A stretch of DNA of 64,000 nt from Trypanosoma brucei gambiense DAL972 (taxonomy: Eukaryota; Euglenozoa; Kinetoplastea; Trypanosomatida; Trypanosomatidae): assembly GCF_000210295.1 (NCBI RefSeq), contig NC_026736.1, positions 248,001 through 312,000 of the forward strand. Direction: 5' to 3'. The notes below the pieces were generated by a model that saw nothing but the letters and a program-made list of their open reading frames with translations, had not been told where the DNA came from and did no database searches. Below, piece by piece: positions 33,601 through 43,306 of this stretch. Every line of letters begins with the position of its first letter. Position 1 is the first letter of the stretch. The translations under genes and the position numbers were made by a program.

Positions 33601-36600
33601 CACGGATATGTTGCCGGACATAACTCTTCGGCTACAATCAGGAGATTTTACACACGAATCAAACTTGGTGCTGCTGTCCGCGGGTGGTTTCGGTTTTTGT
33701 CTGCGTGAAGCTGTTTTCCTTCCACTAACCGATAACTTTAACGTGGTTGTGTGCTTTCGTTACCACGGAAATACACTTGCCTCTGAGACGCCTGGTGGAA
33801 AGACAACCGCCGGGAGTGAAATTTGTAACACAGTCACTGTGGCTGAAGGTGAATTGTCTCTTTCTGCGCAAGACCGCGTAGATCTTCTCACTTACCGTCA
33901 GCAGCAATCGTGTCGCCGCATATTCATGAGGGTACATCCCCGGTCGATTTCGCCACATTTTAATATTCCTTTTGGTTTGCTTACCGCTGAGGTTACTTCT
34001 TCAGTTATTAAACGAAACGACGAGATCCGCTGGACTTGGCCTCAACCACATATCGCTACGTCAGTGGAATTGCAACTTGGAAAAGTTTTTTCCTTGCGGC
34101 GCCACGATTCAAAGGACTGGCCTCCCGCTACTGCGAATGCGGCGTCTCCTCGATGGATCGTAAATGTTAGAGAAACGGGGTCCGCGTGCCCGGAACAAGA
34201 AGGAAGTAATAAGGAACGGGTAACGGGTATTTTGTTCGGTGCTTCACCCAGGGCGGCTGTTCTTCGTGGTGGATGCAGCACCCGCAGTAGTGCAGTGAGT
34301 AACTTCGGCGGGCTAAGTTCCCAACACACAGGAGACGCTGCAGAGAAATTGTACTTGCATTGGCCACCCGCACCGCCGGGCGCTGATCACAGACGACGCC
34401 CGCCACCTCCGACTATCGAGCTTTTGCTTTCTCGCATAGTGGATAATGACGCTGTGGACGTTGGTGGTGACTCGAAAGCCGCACCGAAAATTGAGAAGGA
34501 AAGTACCGTGAACGTGGGGGTCGTGACGCTCAATTTGGCCAGGTGCTTTTCAGATTCCTCTGGGTCTAGCTTATATGAATTGCACCACCCGCAAACGCCA
34601 CCGACGGTGGCGGAAGGAAGACCTCCAACGATCGGTTACGTGGAGTTGCACTACCTTCATAACTTTGCACAAGATAACAACACAAACCGTGGTGGACAGG
34701 AAACGGGCAAGGTTGAGCAGGAGCAGCATGACAGATGCAGCAGACATTCACTTCTGTTGCTGACTGTGGTTGGAGCACGATACAGGGAACGTGGGCAAAT
34801 TTCAGCAGCCCCGGTGAGGTCGCAGCGTGATGGAAAGGAGGGTGTGTCGGTGAAAGCGATACTAACATCCTTCGTTGTCGGCGTAGGGCACATGTCATGG
34901 CATACCTCAAAGGAAGTGGGTATGACCCCTCACTTTGGCAGTACGATGCTGTTTGAGCGTCCATATAGTCATACCGGAGAGGACGCTGATGGTGAACGCA
35001 ATGTTGTAACTGTTCGACTGCAGATGCTGGCAGAATCGTCAAGTAGGGCGAAGTTAGGCTCCCCCGATCGTGAAGTGGGTGGAAAACAAGAAACATGTTT
35101 GCGAGGGGAGCAGAAAGAGGCTGAGATGCTTCCCACATCATTTGCTCTCCTTCATCTCAACTGGGACACTGTCCCTGCCGCTGTAATGGAGAGAATGAGA
35201 GGCTGTTGGCTTCCTCTGTTCACAGCTGCAGCGCAAATTGATGGCTCATACCATCTTTCCGGAGAAGTGCTCGTCCAGTGGAGTTGGTTTGATCCCTCTT
35301 ACGGATTTTGGCGGTATGCGCTTCCTCTCTCCGTCAATCAAAGACCACCAATGGATTGTACAATGGCAAGTGTCCCACAAATGTTGGCTGCATCGGAGGA
35401 CCACGTGGAGACACCTGCATCCTCATTCCCATCCTACTTGTCAATTTATATTGATGAATTTACCTTTTCCCATAACGTTGTTGTTGAGAGACCGCGGAAA
35501 GATACACGAGTGTCGCTTATCGTAAGCGTTTGCGTGAATGGGGAAAGGGGACCGCTCAGTCCGCTGTCTCTTACTGCTTCATCTTGGACGCTTCGGTGCA
35601 CGGAGGGAGAGGCAGATTCCCTAAAAGTTTGTTATGGAGACTGTACCGGCGCAACTCCCTTCGAGACCGAAGGGAAACGCAGCAGGTGGAGAGAAAGATG
35701 TATACTTCCCTTTTGTTTTCCTGGCGATGCACAGCAACAGATATCTTTTCAACTGCGTCACGGCTGGAGTCCGTTCAGTACGGTTGGCGAGGGATGGTTA
35801 AGTTGGAAGGGCACGCCATCACAGGGGACTTATGCTGTTCCTATCTTTGTAAGCGGTGCAAGCTGCCGCAACAGCAGTGACGATTACCAACGGTGCGGCG
35901 TTTTGATGGTGTCCGTTGAGCAGGGGCCGCTTCATTTGAACTCAATGCAGGTAACTACCACTGTCCCACCTCCCTCATCCAATGAGGAAGTGCAAGTCGA
36001 TGATGGGAAAGGCCCTCAGCGTAAGGAAAAGCACAGTGGAAAGCATGAGGACCATCACGCGATGGTGGATGGCAATCCTTCATTCATTGTATTGGTCGAT
36101 CTACGTGTGGACTCAGTTGAGGTTGACGGGTGGAACGTCCTCCCTGATGATGGTAACTGCCTGGAGTTGGTGGTTTTGGGAGATGCTCTGTATAACAACG
36201 GTAAATCAAAACAAACAGTACGGTTGGAAACGGCATGTTCTCCTTTCGACGGTGGCGCAACCGGTTGGCAAGGTCTGATTTGCGTGCAGAATTCGTCCGA
36301 GCTCGAAGTGCACCTCTACCGAAGGACTCAAACGGTGCCGGGTAACTCCGTGGAAAAGAGTGTGAGACATCGCATGATAAGTGGTCGGTTTGTGTTAGAT
36401 CTTTTGCCGTCCGAGGATGGGGGTCTCTGCAGCAACTCCCTCTGCGTCGAGTTGCGGCAACGTCCCATGCGCCCCATGACTGCAGACGACAGTGGCAGTT
36501 GGAACTATCCTGTGGGGCAAATGCACGTGACATGCCGTCCGCTCTTGCACTCTGGTGTGCTGTACGACCCGCGTAATGTGTTTTTTCAGCGACATCTGGG

Positions 36601-39600
36601 AGTAGAGTTATTGAAGCTTAAGGGTGTGATTCACATGCAAACTGAAGGTGAACGTGCCCGTGGTCGTAGAAATAGTAAAAGGGGGAGAGGACCGCTTTCA
36701 TATGTTAGTTTGCACTGTGGTGCGGTGACAGTGAAGTCCCTACCCTTCATACTTCCTTCTCACCGACACGGAACCTTCAAAGATGTTGAAAGTAATGATG
36801 GAATTGATTGTAGTGGTGCATCCACTCCTCACTTCACTGAGCGACTCGTGTGTTCTCCGAACGGTGCTACCGAAGTACGCGTTTCGTTGTATCTGGAAAA
36901 CGATGCGAAGGAACGGAATGACAATGCTGTTGAAGCGTCTCCCATTCACAATCCCTCGGAGACTGGAAATGCAGAGGATGATGAGGTTTACTATACCAAT
37001 GTATGTCTGCCTGTTGGTGAAGGGGCTGTGAAAATTCGTGCACCCTCACGTGACGAAGATGGGTTCAAGAGCGGGGAGGTAATTCCAAAAGATATATGGG
37101 TACCGTTCAATAGCGCAGATCCCGGGAGAAACATTTCTGCACTGCTACGGTATAAGTGGTTCCAAAAAGTCACATTTGGTACATGGCTTTCGTGCATTGG
37201 CTGGCGCTGCACCTCCGCGCCTTTACACCGGCCATCGCTAATCTTTAGACTCCGATTTCTGGGTGGTGAGTTGTGCAGTTTGCCACTTGATTTGTTTGAT
37301 CGAGATTTGTCGGAGCAGGAACCGACGTCGCGACACTGCACTGTGGCTGCTACGGCCGTCAATGTGGTGCCTTCGCTAAGTAGTCACTGGAGTTTCTCAT
37401 ACATTCAACTTCCAACCATCTGGCCCTTGGGTGGTCGAGTCGAGCGTGTGGAGCTGCACGACTGTGTTACCGATGGTTTCTCGCTGTTGTTGGGGGTCCA
37501 TGAGTGGGACGCGGTGGACACCCAACTCCTCACTGAGTTGGAGGGGCCTACGGTTAGCCATGATTCCCTCGAGGCAGTTGGAAAGTTTCCCTCGGCGTCC
37601 GGTGCCGGGCATTGGCTTTCATTTGGTGAACATGCGCTCCTCTTCGCGCGAAGCCGCCGTCCGCCAGTGCCAACGCGGTCGAAACGTTTGTTCGTGCCCT
37701 TCTGTTGGTGGCCAGTGGTTGCGGAGTTTCACCTCGGCAGTCTCGATTGTAGTGGCGGAACGGTGGAAGCGGGAAGGTTAGCCATAAGTTGTGAGGTCAT
37801 CCTCGGGCGGTGGCACAAGAACGGGTGGGTGTGGGAGGAAAATTCACCGACTACACGAGAAGCCTATGCCTCGCAAGTAACTGTGGATGCTTGCGCCGCT
37901 GCAGTTCAGGCCACTTGGCGTTGTGATGCGTTTGACGAAGAAACTTTCATTCGACAGTTTTCCGTCGATGAACTGCGACAGGGACGTGAGCGTTATGCTG
38001 TACGAACGAAGCTCGTTTGTAGTGTCGTGCCCACATGTAGATTTTCCGGCTCCGAGACTCCTTCCAGTGACGAACAACGTGAGACGCCTACTACCACTTA
38101 CGTGCTTGAAGCTGTGTCGGCTGTGGATGATCAGCTCGCCAACACCAGCGGCAGGGTATCCCTGAAGTTGGCTGAATGTGGGGCCCACGTGAACGAAGCG
38201 ACTGCTGGTGCAAAAGTTGAGGGTTCTCTTACTCTCGCATGGTCTCTACATGATGAATTGGCGCTTGAAGGAACAAAGGGGGAATCGACGAAAGTCGGGA
38301 GGATCCTCCACCAACGTAGCGTCTCGGGTAAGTCAAATGGTAAAGATAGGGAGGAAAAGGAAACTTCGAAGGTCACGAAGGAGTTACTGCCTGAGTGGGA
38401 AGTGGTGTCTGTCGAAGTACGTAACCTATCCGTTGTGCAGGATCCTTCACGACAAGCACCAGAGAAACGTGAAAGTTTCGATGTGCCGGTTGTGGTCCAG
38501 TTACTCGCATCTGAGCGGAGAAGGCATAATAGAGATGGTGAAGGTGGAGCGCAAAGCCCTGAGTCACGAAAGAAGAAATCGACGTCACCCCGCGTGTCAA
38601 GTGTCTTTGCTTTAGCATCTACTAACGCCACACCAGCGCCAGGTGTGAGGCAGTCCTTGTTAAGAGCCAACATTACACCGAATTGGCGTCTAGAGGCACA
38701 CGAGTGGTCGGACCATCGGAAGGTGTTAATGATGTCACTCTGGCAGATGCTTCCAGGAAGTGATGCTTGTGCCTATGCGCTGGGATCGTTACGGCTTGAC
38801 TCCGTAGTTCGTAGCGCTTACGAGCAATTTTCTTCAGGGACGCCGGTAGCTGAAGCAGCAAGGGGTTTAAAGGAAGGAACGTCCCTGGAGCAGGACCTGG
38901 TGGTAACAGATTGGCTTCCACTCAAACGGAGCGATTTGCTGCAGGAGTATTGGGGCCTTGCGAGGCTGCAGTTGCGGCCCAATGTAAAAGCGGCAACGTT
39001 GGCTGACGCATCTGAGAAAAATATGTCGCGTGTATACGAGCACCTTCCCATTTGCATCGAGCTGCTCAGCGCGAGCATAGATTCAGCTGAAGACGTGAGT
39101 AGGTATGTACAAGAAGGTCGGCTGGGACTTCTATTTGTCCCTGGATGCAGAGACAGAAAGGAAGGACGTCCTTTGTACAGTTCGACTCTTTTATGTAAAG
39201 CAGAAAGAGAGGTCAACGCGGAGCGTGAGATAAAGGGGTATGAGGAAAAAACAGCCGAAGGTGAAAATCAGGATGGAAACTTTTCGTGCTCTCTTATGGC
39301 GACCACGTCAATCCACACTTTGTTGCTTAGTGGAGAAGTGCAGAGTGGCCAACCTGCATCAGTTGACGGCGATTGGCTAGGGCTTTTCGTTTTCTTAATT
39401 GATCGTGCACATGAGGGTGAGAGGATAAAAAATAAACACTCCTCCCAGCTAGTGGAAATTGTAGGAAAGGGGGACTGGGGTGATGTCCTAGCGGTGCAGC
39501 GTTTGCATGTTGGTCAAATTCCGAAGGATCAGCCCCGTCTGTCTCTGTTTGGGGAAAGCAAAGAAAACGCACCGACATTCCTATCTGGTGAAGTTACTGC

Positions 39601-41377
39601 AACGTTTAATTGCGAATCATTTAGTGTATCGCTTCGGCTGCATATTGTTATGCTTCCCCAAGCAACAGAAGCCGTTTCGACCGGTGTTGGATCTATGTCT
39701 GATGTGGGTGGAACATCTCCACAACCGTTGAGGGGAAACTCAGTTTTTCACTGCATTGCAGAAGGACACGGAGAGGAAAATAGCTTATTAGGCAACGACG
39801 GTGTACTTTGTATGGTAGAGGGCACTGTCTATAAGATAACAGAAGACAGGTCAGTTTTCATGTGGAATGCGCGGGATGTGAGCCACGTCCGTCGACCATC
39901 CTCCTGTTCCTCTGGCAATGCCGTTGCACTTGCCGCATCACGCGGACGCCCCAGGTGGGTACAAGTCAGTGAAAGCAAGGGGTCTCCGCAACGGCACTCC
40001 GGGAAACGGGGGTACGGTCGTTGCATGGGTCTGACGGTGTGGGCATACAAGTACGGTAACGACGCATGCTTCCTCATCGCGGAGTGCGCGTCACATCACG
40101 TTATTACTCTGTCTACGTTGCCGAGGCATGCACCCGAACCACCACCAACGGTTCAGTTACCGCGTGTGAGGAACAGACAGTCCAGGAAGAGGCGAGTCAT
40201 CAGCGAGGGATCCGTTATTGCTGCTCCCACTCCCCCTTCATGCGGATCGCAGCTGCACTGTTACAACCTTCAGCAGCGGCGCTGGAGTGTACTAAAGACA
40301 GAAGGAAGTAGCTCTGGAGTATCCGACAACTGTGGCGCAGCGGCCACGCCCTCGACTAGGCGCATTTTTCATTCCACCGTTGAAGTTGAGGGGAAGGTGT
40401 GGCTTTTTGGGGGTTGTAAGCTTCGTGGAGAAGTTTGTGGCGCGTCTCTGGATAGGGTTGGCATGCGTGTGGCGAATAGGGTGCTGATTGCATCCGAAGC
40501 GGCATTGTCAAATGAACTTATGTACCTAGATCCCAGTATGCGAGTGTGGCAAAGCGTGCAACCCGTTCCATCATGGCATGATTTACCGTCTGCCGGTACC
40601 GGTCCCTTTCACGGAGTTGCAAGGGTATCGCTCGGTTTGTTGCCACCCCCTCCTGTAGCGTGCCATGCAGCCGTACACTGGATGGGACACATGTTTGTGT
40701 TCGGCGGGCTGTGTGAGTCATCTTCCATTAGTGGTAGCCTAGAACCCACTGCAGAACTCTACATGTTTCACGCAACCCACATAACTTGGTGGTCGCTATC
40801 TCCAAACAAAAGTGCCGATCTTAACGGGAGGTTTTTTGAGTGTAGGGGGAATGGCGGGTGGCCTGCTGCGCGATATGGTCACGCTGCTGCCGTCGTACCG
40901 GGCCATCCCCATGGGGCGTTTCTCGTCTTGGGGGGAGCTATGAAAGTTGGAATTGAGTGCTCTTCACAACGCACTAATGCCTTAGTTGATTCAGGCCGTT
41001 GCGCCCACAGTGAACTTCTTTGGGTGTATTACCCAGCCCTCGGTTTCTGGCAAAACATTAGTGTTCCGCTGGGCGTCCCACTGACGCGGCGGGCCTTCGC
41101 ATCATTGCAAGTGGCGCAACTCTCAAGTGCCTCATGCTCCTTGTATGCCGTTGTTCTTGACGGAGGGTGTGACGCGGCCCATGTTGAAACTTGGCTGCAG
41201 CGGCGGCGTTCTAAAAAGGATGAGCAAACTTTATTGAAGAAGAATCTAAACGGGTTACTTGGCGTTGTTTCTGCCTTCGTAAGCGCTCCATCATTAGGCA
41301 CCGCGTGGATAACATTGGGGGAGGAGTGCAAGCAGCACATCCCCATGACACCCGCGGTAGACGCATTATGCGAGTAG
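30602..41377 (+). CDS. Giant protein with several C2-like modules and a C-terminal kelch region
   Basis: About 3591 residues in one uninterrupted frame. At least four segments end in the WLPL ... GxLxLxW pattern that closes many C2 domains: around residues 695 (HVWLPLQYK), 898 (GVWLPLVSN, then GSLFIRWSF), 1534 (CWLPLFTAA, then GEVLVQWSW) and 2770 (DWLPLKRSD, then GLARLQLRP). The block at about 778-925 (SIEVCIVKASDLRIDV, DLNPFV, WNSTCRVGI) looks like a complete C2 fold. From about 3250 to 3530 there are kelch-type blades: FHSTVEVEGKVWLFGGC, CHAAVHWMGHMFVFGGL, ARYGHAAAVV, FLVLGGA and VYYPALGFWQNI. Repeated C2-like units suggest membrane or scaffold binding; acidic Ca-binding residues are not obviously kept, so Ca independence is possible. 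The exact role is unknown. Start ATG 30602; a TTG at 30569 lies upstream. Codon usage matches the neighbours. Confidence 0.75.
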   Translation: MEAPGGQLTIARLEIRRFCLQPEELVQRCAQPSAGSVGGSVQLYVSFTTPRGVEISLQGVAANQQTDEKGVRRVQCAANTNLMDVSFVVTQLKTDGIQKDGCESVKNVMCQVWYSRAEQQEQVMKGGGGEAKLPVNNLVDGDWSSFEDSPPSSITALPHVEDEEKLEEKAPAAVESHWEVLADVSLEIMKYGVQTVNFAMGDVAKEYTSASLTASIFIEPKLLAVEIEEAAAPLATKPPVETTQPGLPPDNNPLSLDHGTAPSTGFAEERCGEATFAPSGRSTAVGTGEAPVCGAGVVEVPKGNMEAATQEQADTMVVVLAEQPKHMGARWLLLLDMSRWDDREPNGSDELKQEKVNVATQGAGDATSRSVVEGGILFRLVLCGADANVLAYGSPFSGSLCRTSGWSDALLAVGDDIVACSVVSVKLQMFNHNAMPNCQTDAEATAEPLQLNNTSREAAKAWVTVASSQLVPIASLLASLKESSMLPIPLTAVDLPSAVAPPTEFVSVNRGQTISAQASLVRVPAVVGETKSVRHWMRTIRIATDCFFRKSCQTLDTVAPPNEISLPKECEWKQGGTGWMCSVELNVSAVVLQKVVPYVDAGAAWPVTALSVSGGCEILLEETKMSDIFFSAYTDNEWSETRRSPVSHFDTVVHATVNETHPVVLITLHSSVSQEVLFGHAVFAPLGLRQDVGHVWLPLQYKNHIGYHKHGEDDSSPTVGWVHCSYICVFSSVGASSSSVTAGNEEVLQQPVLFPSPLSVPKYIASPCLTPALRWNSIEVCIVKASDLRIDVNSSSRCSDGKGGNDGGAGGNVEGFLHASVQLLPKSDLNPFVTPAASYEYPHWNSTCRVGIAAAATHLIVQVLVGDGRGGEGKSVGIVDITRVATSGFWTTASCDGVWLPLVSNHSSGGERRYCGSLFIRWSFGCVGDLPKEVVIGMGAALRPTWSNVGLPSASTAHNNRFDRGHWLRLERVEVQLPWRLWHMGRHCEARWREVLGLKPTDMLPDITLRLQSGDFTHESNLVLLSAGGFGFCLREAVFLPLTDNFNVVVCFRYHGNTLASETPGGKTTAGSEICNTVTVAEGELSLSAQDRVDLLTYRQQQSCRRIFMRVHPRSISPHFNIPFGLLTAEVTSSVIKRNDEIRWTWPQPHIATSVELQLGKVFSLRRHDSKDWPPATANAASPRWIVNVRETGSACPEQEGSNKERVTGILFGASPRAAVLRGGCSTRSSAVSNFGGLSSQHTGDAAEKLYLHWPPAPPGADHRRRPPPPTIELLLSRIVDNDAVDVGGDSKAAPKIEKESTVNVGVVTLNLARCFSDSSGSSLYELHHPQTPPTVAEGRPPTIGYVELHYLHNFAQDNNTNRGGQETGKVEQEQHDRCSRHSLLLLTVVGARYRERGQISAAPVRSQRDGKEGVSVKAILTSFVVGVGHMSWHTSKEVGMTPHFGSTMLFERPYSHTGEDADGERNVVTVRLQMLAESSSRAKLGSPDREVGGKQETCLRGEQKEAEMLPTSFALLHLNWDTVPAAVMERMRGCWLPLFTAAAQIDGSYHLSGEVLVQWSWFDPSYGFWRYALPLSVNQRPPMDCTMASVPQMLAASEDHVETPASSFPSYLSIYIDEFTFSHNVVVERPRKDTRVSLIVSVCVNGERGPLSPLSLTASSWTLRCTEGEADSLKVCYGDCTGATPFETEGKRSRWRERCILPFCFPGDAQQQISFQLRHGWSPFSTVGEGWLSWKGTPSQGTYAVPIFVSGASCRNSSDDYQRCGVLMVSVEQGPLHLNSMQVTTTVPPPSSNEEVQVDDGKGPQRKEKHSGKHEDHHAMVDGNPSFIVLVDLRVDSVEVDGWNVLPDDGNCLELVVLGDALYNNGKSKQTVRLETACSPFDGGATGWQGLICVQNSSELEVHLYRRTQTVPGNSVEKSVRHRMISGRFVLDLLPSEDGGLCSNSLCVELRQRPMRPMTADDSGSWNYPVGQMHVTCRPLLHSGVLYDPRNVFFQRHLGVELLKLKGVIHMQTEGERARGRRNSKRGRGPLSYVSLHCGAVTVKSLPFILPSHRHGTFKDVESNDGIDCSGASTPHFTERLVCSPNGATEVRVSLYLENDAKERNDNAVEASPIHNPSETGNAEDDEVYYTNVCLPVGEGAVKIRAPSRDEDGFKSGEVIPKDIWVPFNSADPGRNISALLRYKWFQKVTFGTWLSCIGWRCTSAPLHRPSLIFRLRFLGGELCSLPLDLFDRDLSEQEPTSRHCTVAATAVNVVPSLSSHWSFSYIQLPTIWPLGGRVERVELHDCVTDGFSLLLGVHEWDAVDTQLLTELEGPTVSHDSLEAVGKFPSASGAGHWLSFGEHALLFARSRRPPVPTRSKRLFVPFCWWPVVAEFHLGSLDCSGGTVEAGRLAISCEVILGRWHKNGWVWEENSPTTREAYASQVTVDACAAAVQATWRCDAFDEETFIRQFSVDELRQGRERYAVRTKLVCSVVPTCRFSGSETPSSDEQRETPTTTYVLEAVSAVDDQLANTSGRVSLKLAECGAHVNEATAGAKVEGSLTLAWSLHDELALEGTKGESTKVGRILHQRSVSGKSNGKDREEKETSKVTKELLPEWEVVSVEVRNLSVVQDPSRQAPEKRESFDVPVVVQLLASERRRHNRDGEGGAQSPESRKKKSTSPRVSSVFALASTNATPAPGVRQSLLRANITPNWRLEAHEWSDHRKVLMMSLWQMLPGSDACAYALGSLRLDSVVRSAYEQFSSGTPVAEAARGLKEGTSLEQDLVVTDWLPLKRSDLLQEYWGLARLQLRPNVKAATLADASEKNMSRVYEHLPICIELLSASIDSAEDVSRYVQEGRLGLLFVPGCRDRKEGRPLYSSTLLCKAEREVNAEREIKGYEEKTAEGENQDGNFSCSLMATTSIHTLLLSGEVQSGQPASVDGDWLGLFVFLIDRAHEGERIKNKHSSQLVEIVGKGDWGDVLAVQRLHVGQIPKDQPRLSLFGESKENAPTFLSGEVTATFNCESFSVSLRLHIVMLPQATEAVSTGVGSMSDVGGTSPQPLRGNSVFHCIAEGHGEENSLLGNDGVLCMVEGTVYKITEDRSVFMWNARDVSHVRRPSSCSSGNAVALAASRGRPRWVQVSESKGSPQRHSGKRGYGRCMGLTVWAYKYGNDACFLIAECASHHVITLSTLPRHAPEPPPTVQLPRVRNRQSRKRRVISEGSVIAAPTPPSCGSQLHCYNLQQRRWSVLKTEGSSSGVSDNCGAAATPSTRRIFHSTVEVEGKVWLFGGCKLRGEVCGASLDRVGMRVANRVLIASEAALSNELMYLDPSMRVWQSVQPVPSWHDLPSAGTGPFHGVARVSLGLLPPPPVACHAAVHWMGHMFVFGGLCESSSISGSLEPTAELYMFHATHITWWSLSPNKSADLNGRFFECRGNGGWPAARYGHAAAVVPGHPHGAFLVLGGAMKVGIECSSQRTNALVDSGRCAHSELLWVYYPALGFWQNISVPLGVPLTRRAFASLQVAQLSSASCSLYAVVLDGGCDAAHVETWLQRRRSKKDEQTLLKKNLNGLLGVVSAFVSAPSLGTAWITLGEECKQHIPMTPAVDALCE

Positions 41378-41535
41378 CAATTTATGTGCAACGGCAGTGC
41401 GGTAGGACATCAGCACGCCTATATACATATATAGAGAAAAAGTGAGTGGTTTATCCTCTGACCATAGATAACACGTGCCGTTTGTTTGTTTGATACATTT
41501 TGCTTTACAACTTGAATCACTTTCTTTTAACTTCG

Positions 41536-41538
<3 letters not shown>

Positions 41539-41570
<32 letters not shown>
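41539..41570. repeat. TA microsatellite
   Basis: Uninterrupted AT/TA run of about 32 bases in the spacer downstream of the giant kelch gene. Confidence 0.92.
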
Positions 41571-41573
<3 letters not shown>

Positions 41574-42078
41574 CGATTCCAGGGTATGGCTTTCGTGCAT
41601 CTTTTTCCAGTAGTTTGCTCCGCCAGGAAAAGGAAGCGGGGCGCAACTTCTTGGTGTAAGTTGTTGCAAATTATACAATTTTTGAGGGACGTATGTATTA
41701 TGTTTTTGTTTCGTGTTCAAGGAATCGTGATGGCTTTTCACTCAGTGCAAACTATATTTGTTCTCTCTCCTTCTTCTGTTTTTTTCTTTGAGGGGTGAGG
41801 TGGTGTGTGCGTGTGTGGAGTTATTAGTTGGTTATAGCGAGTTAATTTTGCCACAAGAAGAAGGGCTAGCGCTGATTCTCGACCTACCGATACCCGACGC
41901 CAGTAACCTTCCGTAACTGCACGGAAGAGTGGAGGCGAGAAGAAAGGGAAGCATAGTTTTCACTTTTGTGAGTGTGTTGGACAACACAGCGCCAGTGAGT
42001 GAGTTGAAGGCAGGCCTTTCATCCCTCCTTCTCATTTGTTTGCCCTGCGCAGGCGCAAGGGACGCCGCGCATTTATCG

Positions 42079-42080
<2 letters not shown>

Positions 42081-42110
<30 letters not shown>
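42081..42110. repeat. TA microsatellite in predicted 5' UTR of DnaJ gene
   Basis: Uninterrupted run of 15 AT units, lying between the predicted splice acceptor (42051-42052) and ATG 42155. Confidence 0.92.
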
Positions 42111-42112
<2 letters not shown>

Positions 42113-42154
42113 GCTGGGTGTAACTGGTATACGTGTATTTTAGTTGCTTTGGGG

Positions 42155-43306
42155 ATGCGCTGCACAATGTCTTCGCCCCCTTTCCGACTCACTCGACTAA
42201 GCGTTGTCATAACCATTGCTTTTTTCCGGAATGTACATGCCGAAGAGGAGGATGATTACTATCGAGTTCTTGGGCTTGATGCGGAGCACGAAGACGTGAG
42301 TGAGCGTGATATCAAATCAGCATGGCGTAAACTCTCAAAGAAGCACCACCCTGACGTGGCGGGGGAATCGCAGCGCGTCATGTACCAACGTATTCAGCGC
42401 GCATACGAAGTGCTTGGAGACCGCAGGAGGCGAAAGATATATGATATACTTGGTACCGAGGGGTTGAAGAAGTATGAAAAACCCCAAGAACAGGGAAGAC
42501 ATCAGAGCATCTTTGATACATTTTTCTCCTTTATTGGCGGAGAATCAGGTGGTAACGCAGACCGTGGGTCCGATGAAGAGTTGATGTTGCTTGTGACCCT
42601 TGAAGACATGTATAAGGGTGCCGCCCACACCGCTAAGTTACCGCGCATAAAAATATGTCGCAAATGTCGTGGCACAGGAGCACGAAGCAAAGACGACTAC
42701 GTTAAGTGTCCCCACTGCGGGGGCGGTGGGCGCGTTGTTCGGAGAGTCCAAATTGCACCGGGATTCATACAACAAATTGAACAGGTATGTGGGCAGTGTG
42801 GTGGTGGTGGCCGCGTTGTTAGGAGAAAGTGCCCCGTCTGTGGTGGGCATCGGCTAGTTCGCGGCAGCTCCTCAGTGAGCATTGATATTGAGCAAGGCAC
42901 GCCCAATGGGTACAAAATGACGTATGAAATGGAGGCTGACCAGCAACCAAATAAAATGCCAGGTGACCTTATTTTTACAATAGTAACCATTCCACATCCT
43001 GAGTTTGCGCGCATGAGCAGCGGCAAGGAGGGCGTTCCAGACGACCTTTCAACGGCAGTGGAACTCACGCTTAAAGAGGCCTTGTTGGGATTTAACAAAA
43101 CGCTGAAGCACCTTGATGGTCGCGTGTTGTCGTTGGTAGAGACGGGTGTCACCAAGTTTGGACAAATCCGCAAATATGCGGGTGAAGGGATGCCACGCCA
43201 TCATGTGCCGTCGGAGCGGGGGAATCTTCTGGTGCTGTACACGGTGGAGCTCCCAAAGATTCTTACGGAGGAACAGAGAAAGGCTATTGAAAGGGCACTC
43301 GACTGA
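42155..43306 (+). CDS. Secretory-pathway type I DnaJ/Hsp40 (ERdj3/Scj1-like)
   Basis: 383 residues from ATG 42155 (379 if the second ATG at 42167 is used). A hydrophobic signal-like segment (RLSVVITIAFFRNVHA) is followed at once by the J domain, DYYRVLGLD to about residue 105, with the essential HPD in KKHHPDVAG. A Gly/Phe-rich linker is almost absent. The Cys-rich region has all four zinc motifs: CRKCRGTG, CPHCGGGG, CGQCGGGG and CPVCGGHR. The C-terminal substrate-binding domain (GDLIFTIVTIPHPEF) ends the protein without a C-terminal KDEL-type signal. J proteins stimulate Hsp70; the signal peptide implies BiP in the ER lumen, as for Scj1/ERdj3. All motif residues are intact. Confidence 0.85.
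   Translation: MRCTMSSPPFRLTRLSVVITIAFFRNVHAEEEDDYYRVLGLDAEHEDVSERDIKSAWRKLSKKHHPDVAGESQRVMYQRIQRAYEVLGDRRRRKIYDILGTEGLKKYEKPQEQGRHQSIFDTFFSFIGGESGGNADRGSDEELMLLVTLEDMYKGAAHTAKLPRIKICRKCRGTGARSKDDYVKCPHCGGGGRVVRRVQIAPGFIQQIEQVCGQCGGGGRVVRRKCPVCGGHRLVRGSSSVSIDIEQGTPNGYKMTYEMEADQQPNKMPGDLIFTIVTIPHPEFARMSSGKEGVPDDLSTAVELTLKEALLGFNKTLKHLDGRVLSLVETGVTKFGQIRKYAGEGMPRHHVPSERGNLLVLYTVELPKILTEEQRKAIERALD

Larger units (their letters stand above)
41378..42154 (+). promoter_or_regulatory. Spacer with two TA microsatellites and a splice acceptor for the DnaJ gene
   Basis: 777 bases without a gene. A clear pyrimidine tract (about 42014-42045) ends in CGCAG with AG at 42051-42052. The predicted 5' UTR of the DnaJ mRNA (about 100 bases) therefore contains the TA repeat at 42081-42110. 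Another TA run is at 41539-41570. Confidence 0.55.

Noticed and set aside
34566..35141. 191-codon minus-strand frame inside the giant gene
   Set aside because: Fully antisense to the giant gene; a mirror of its codon bias.
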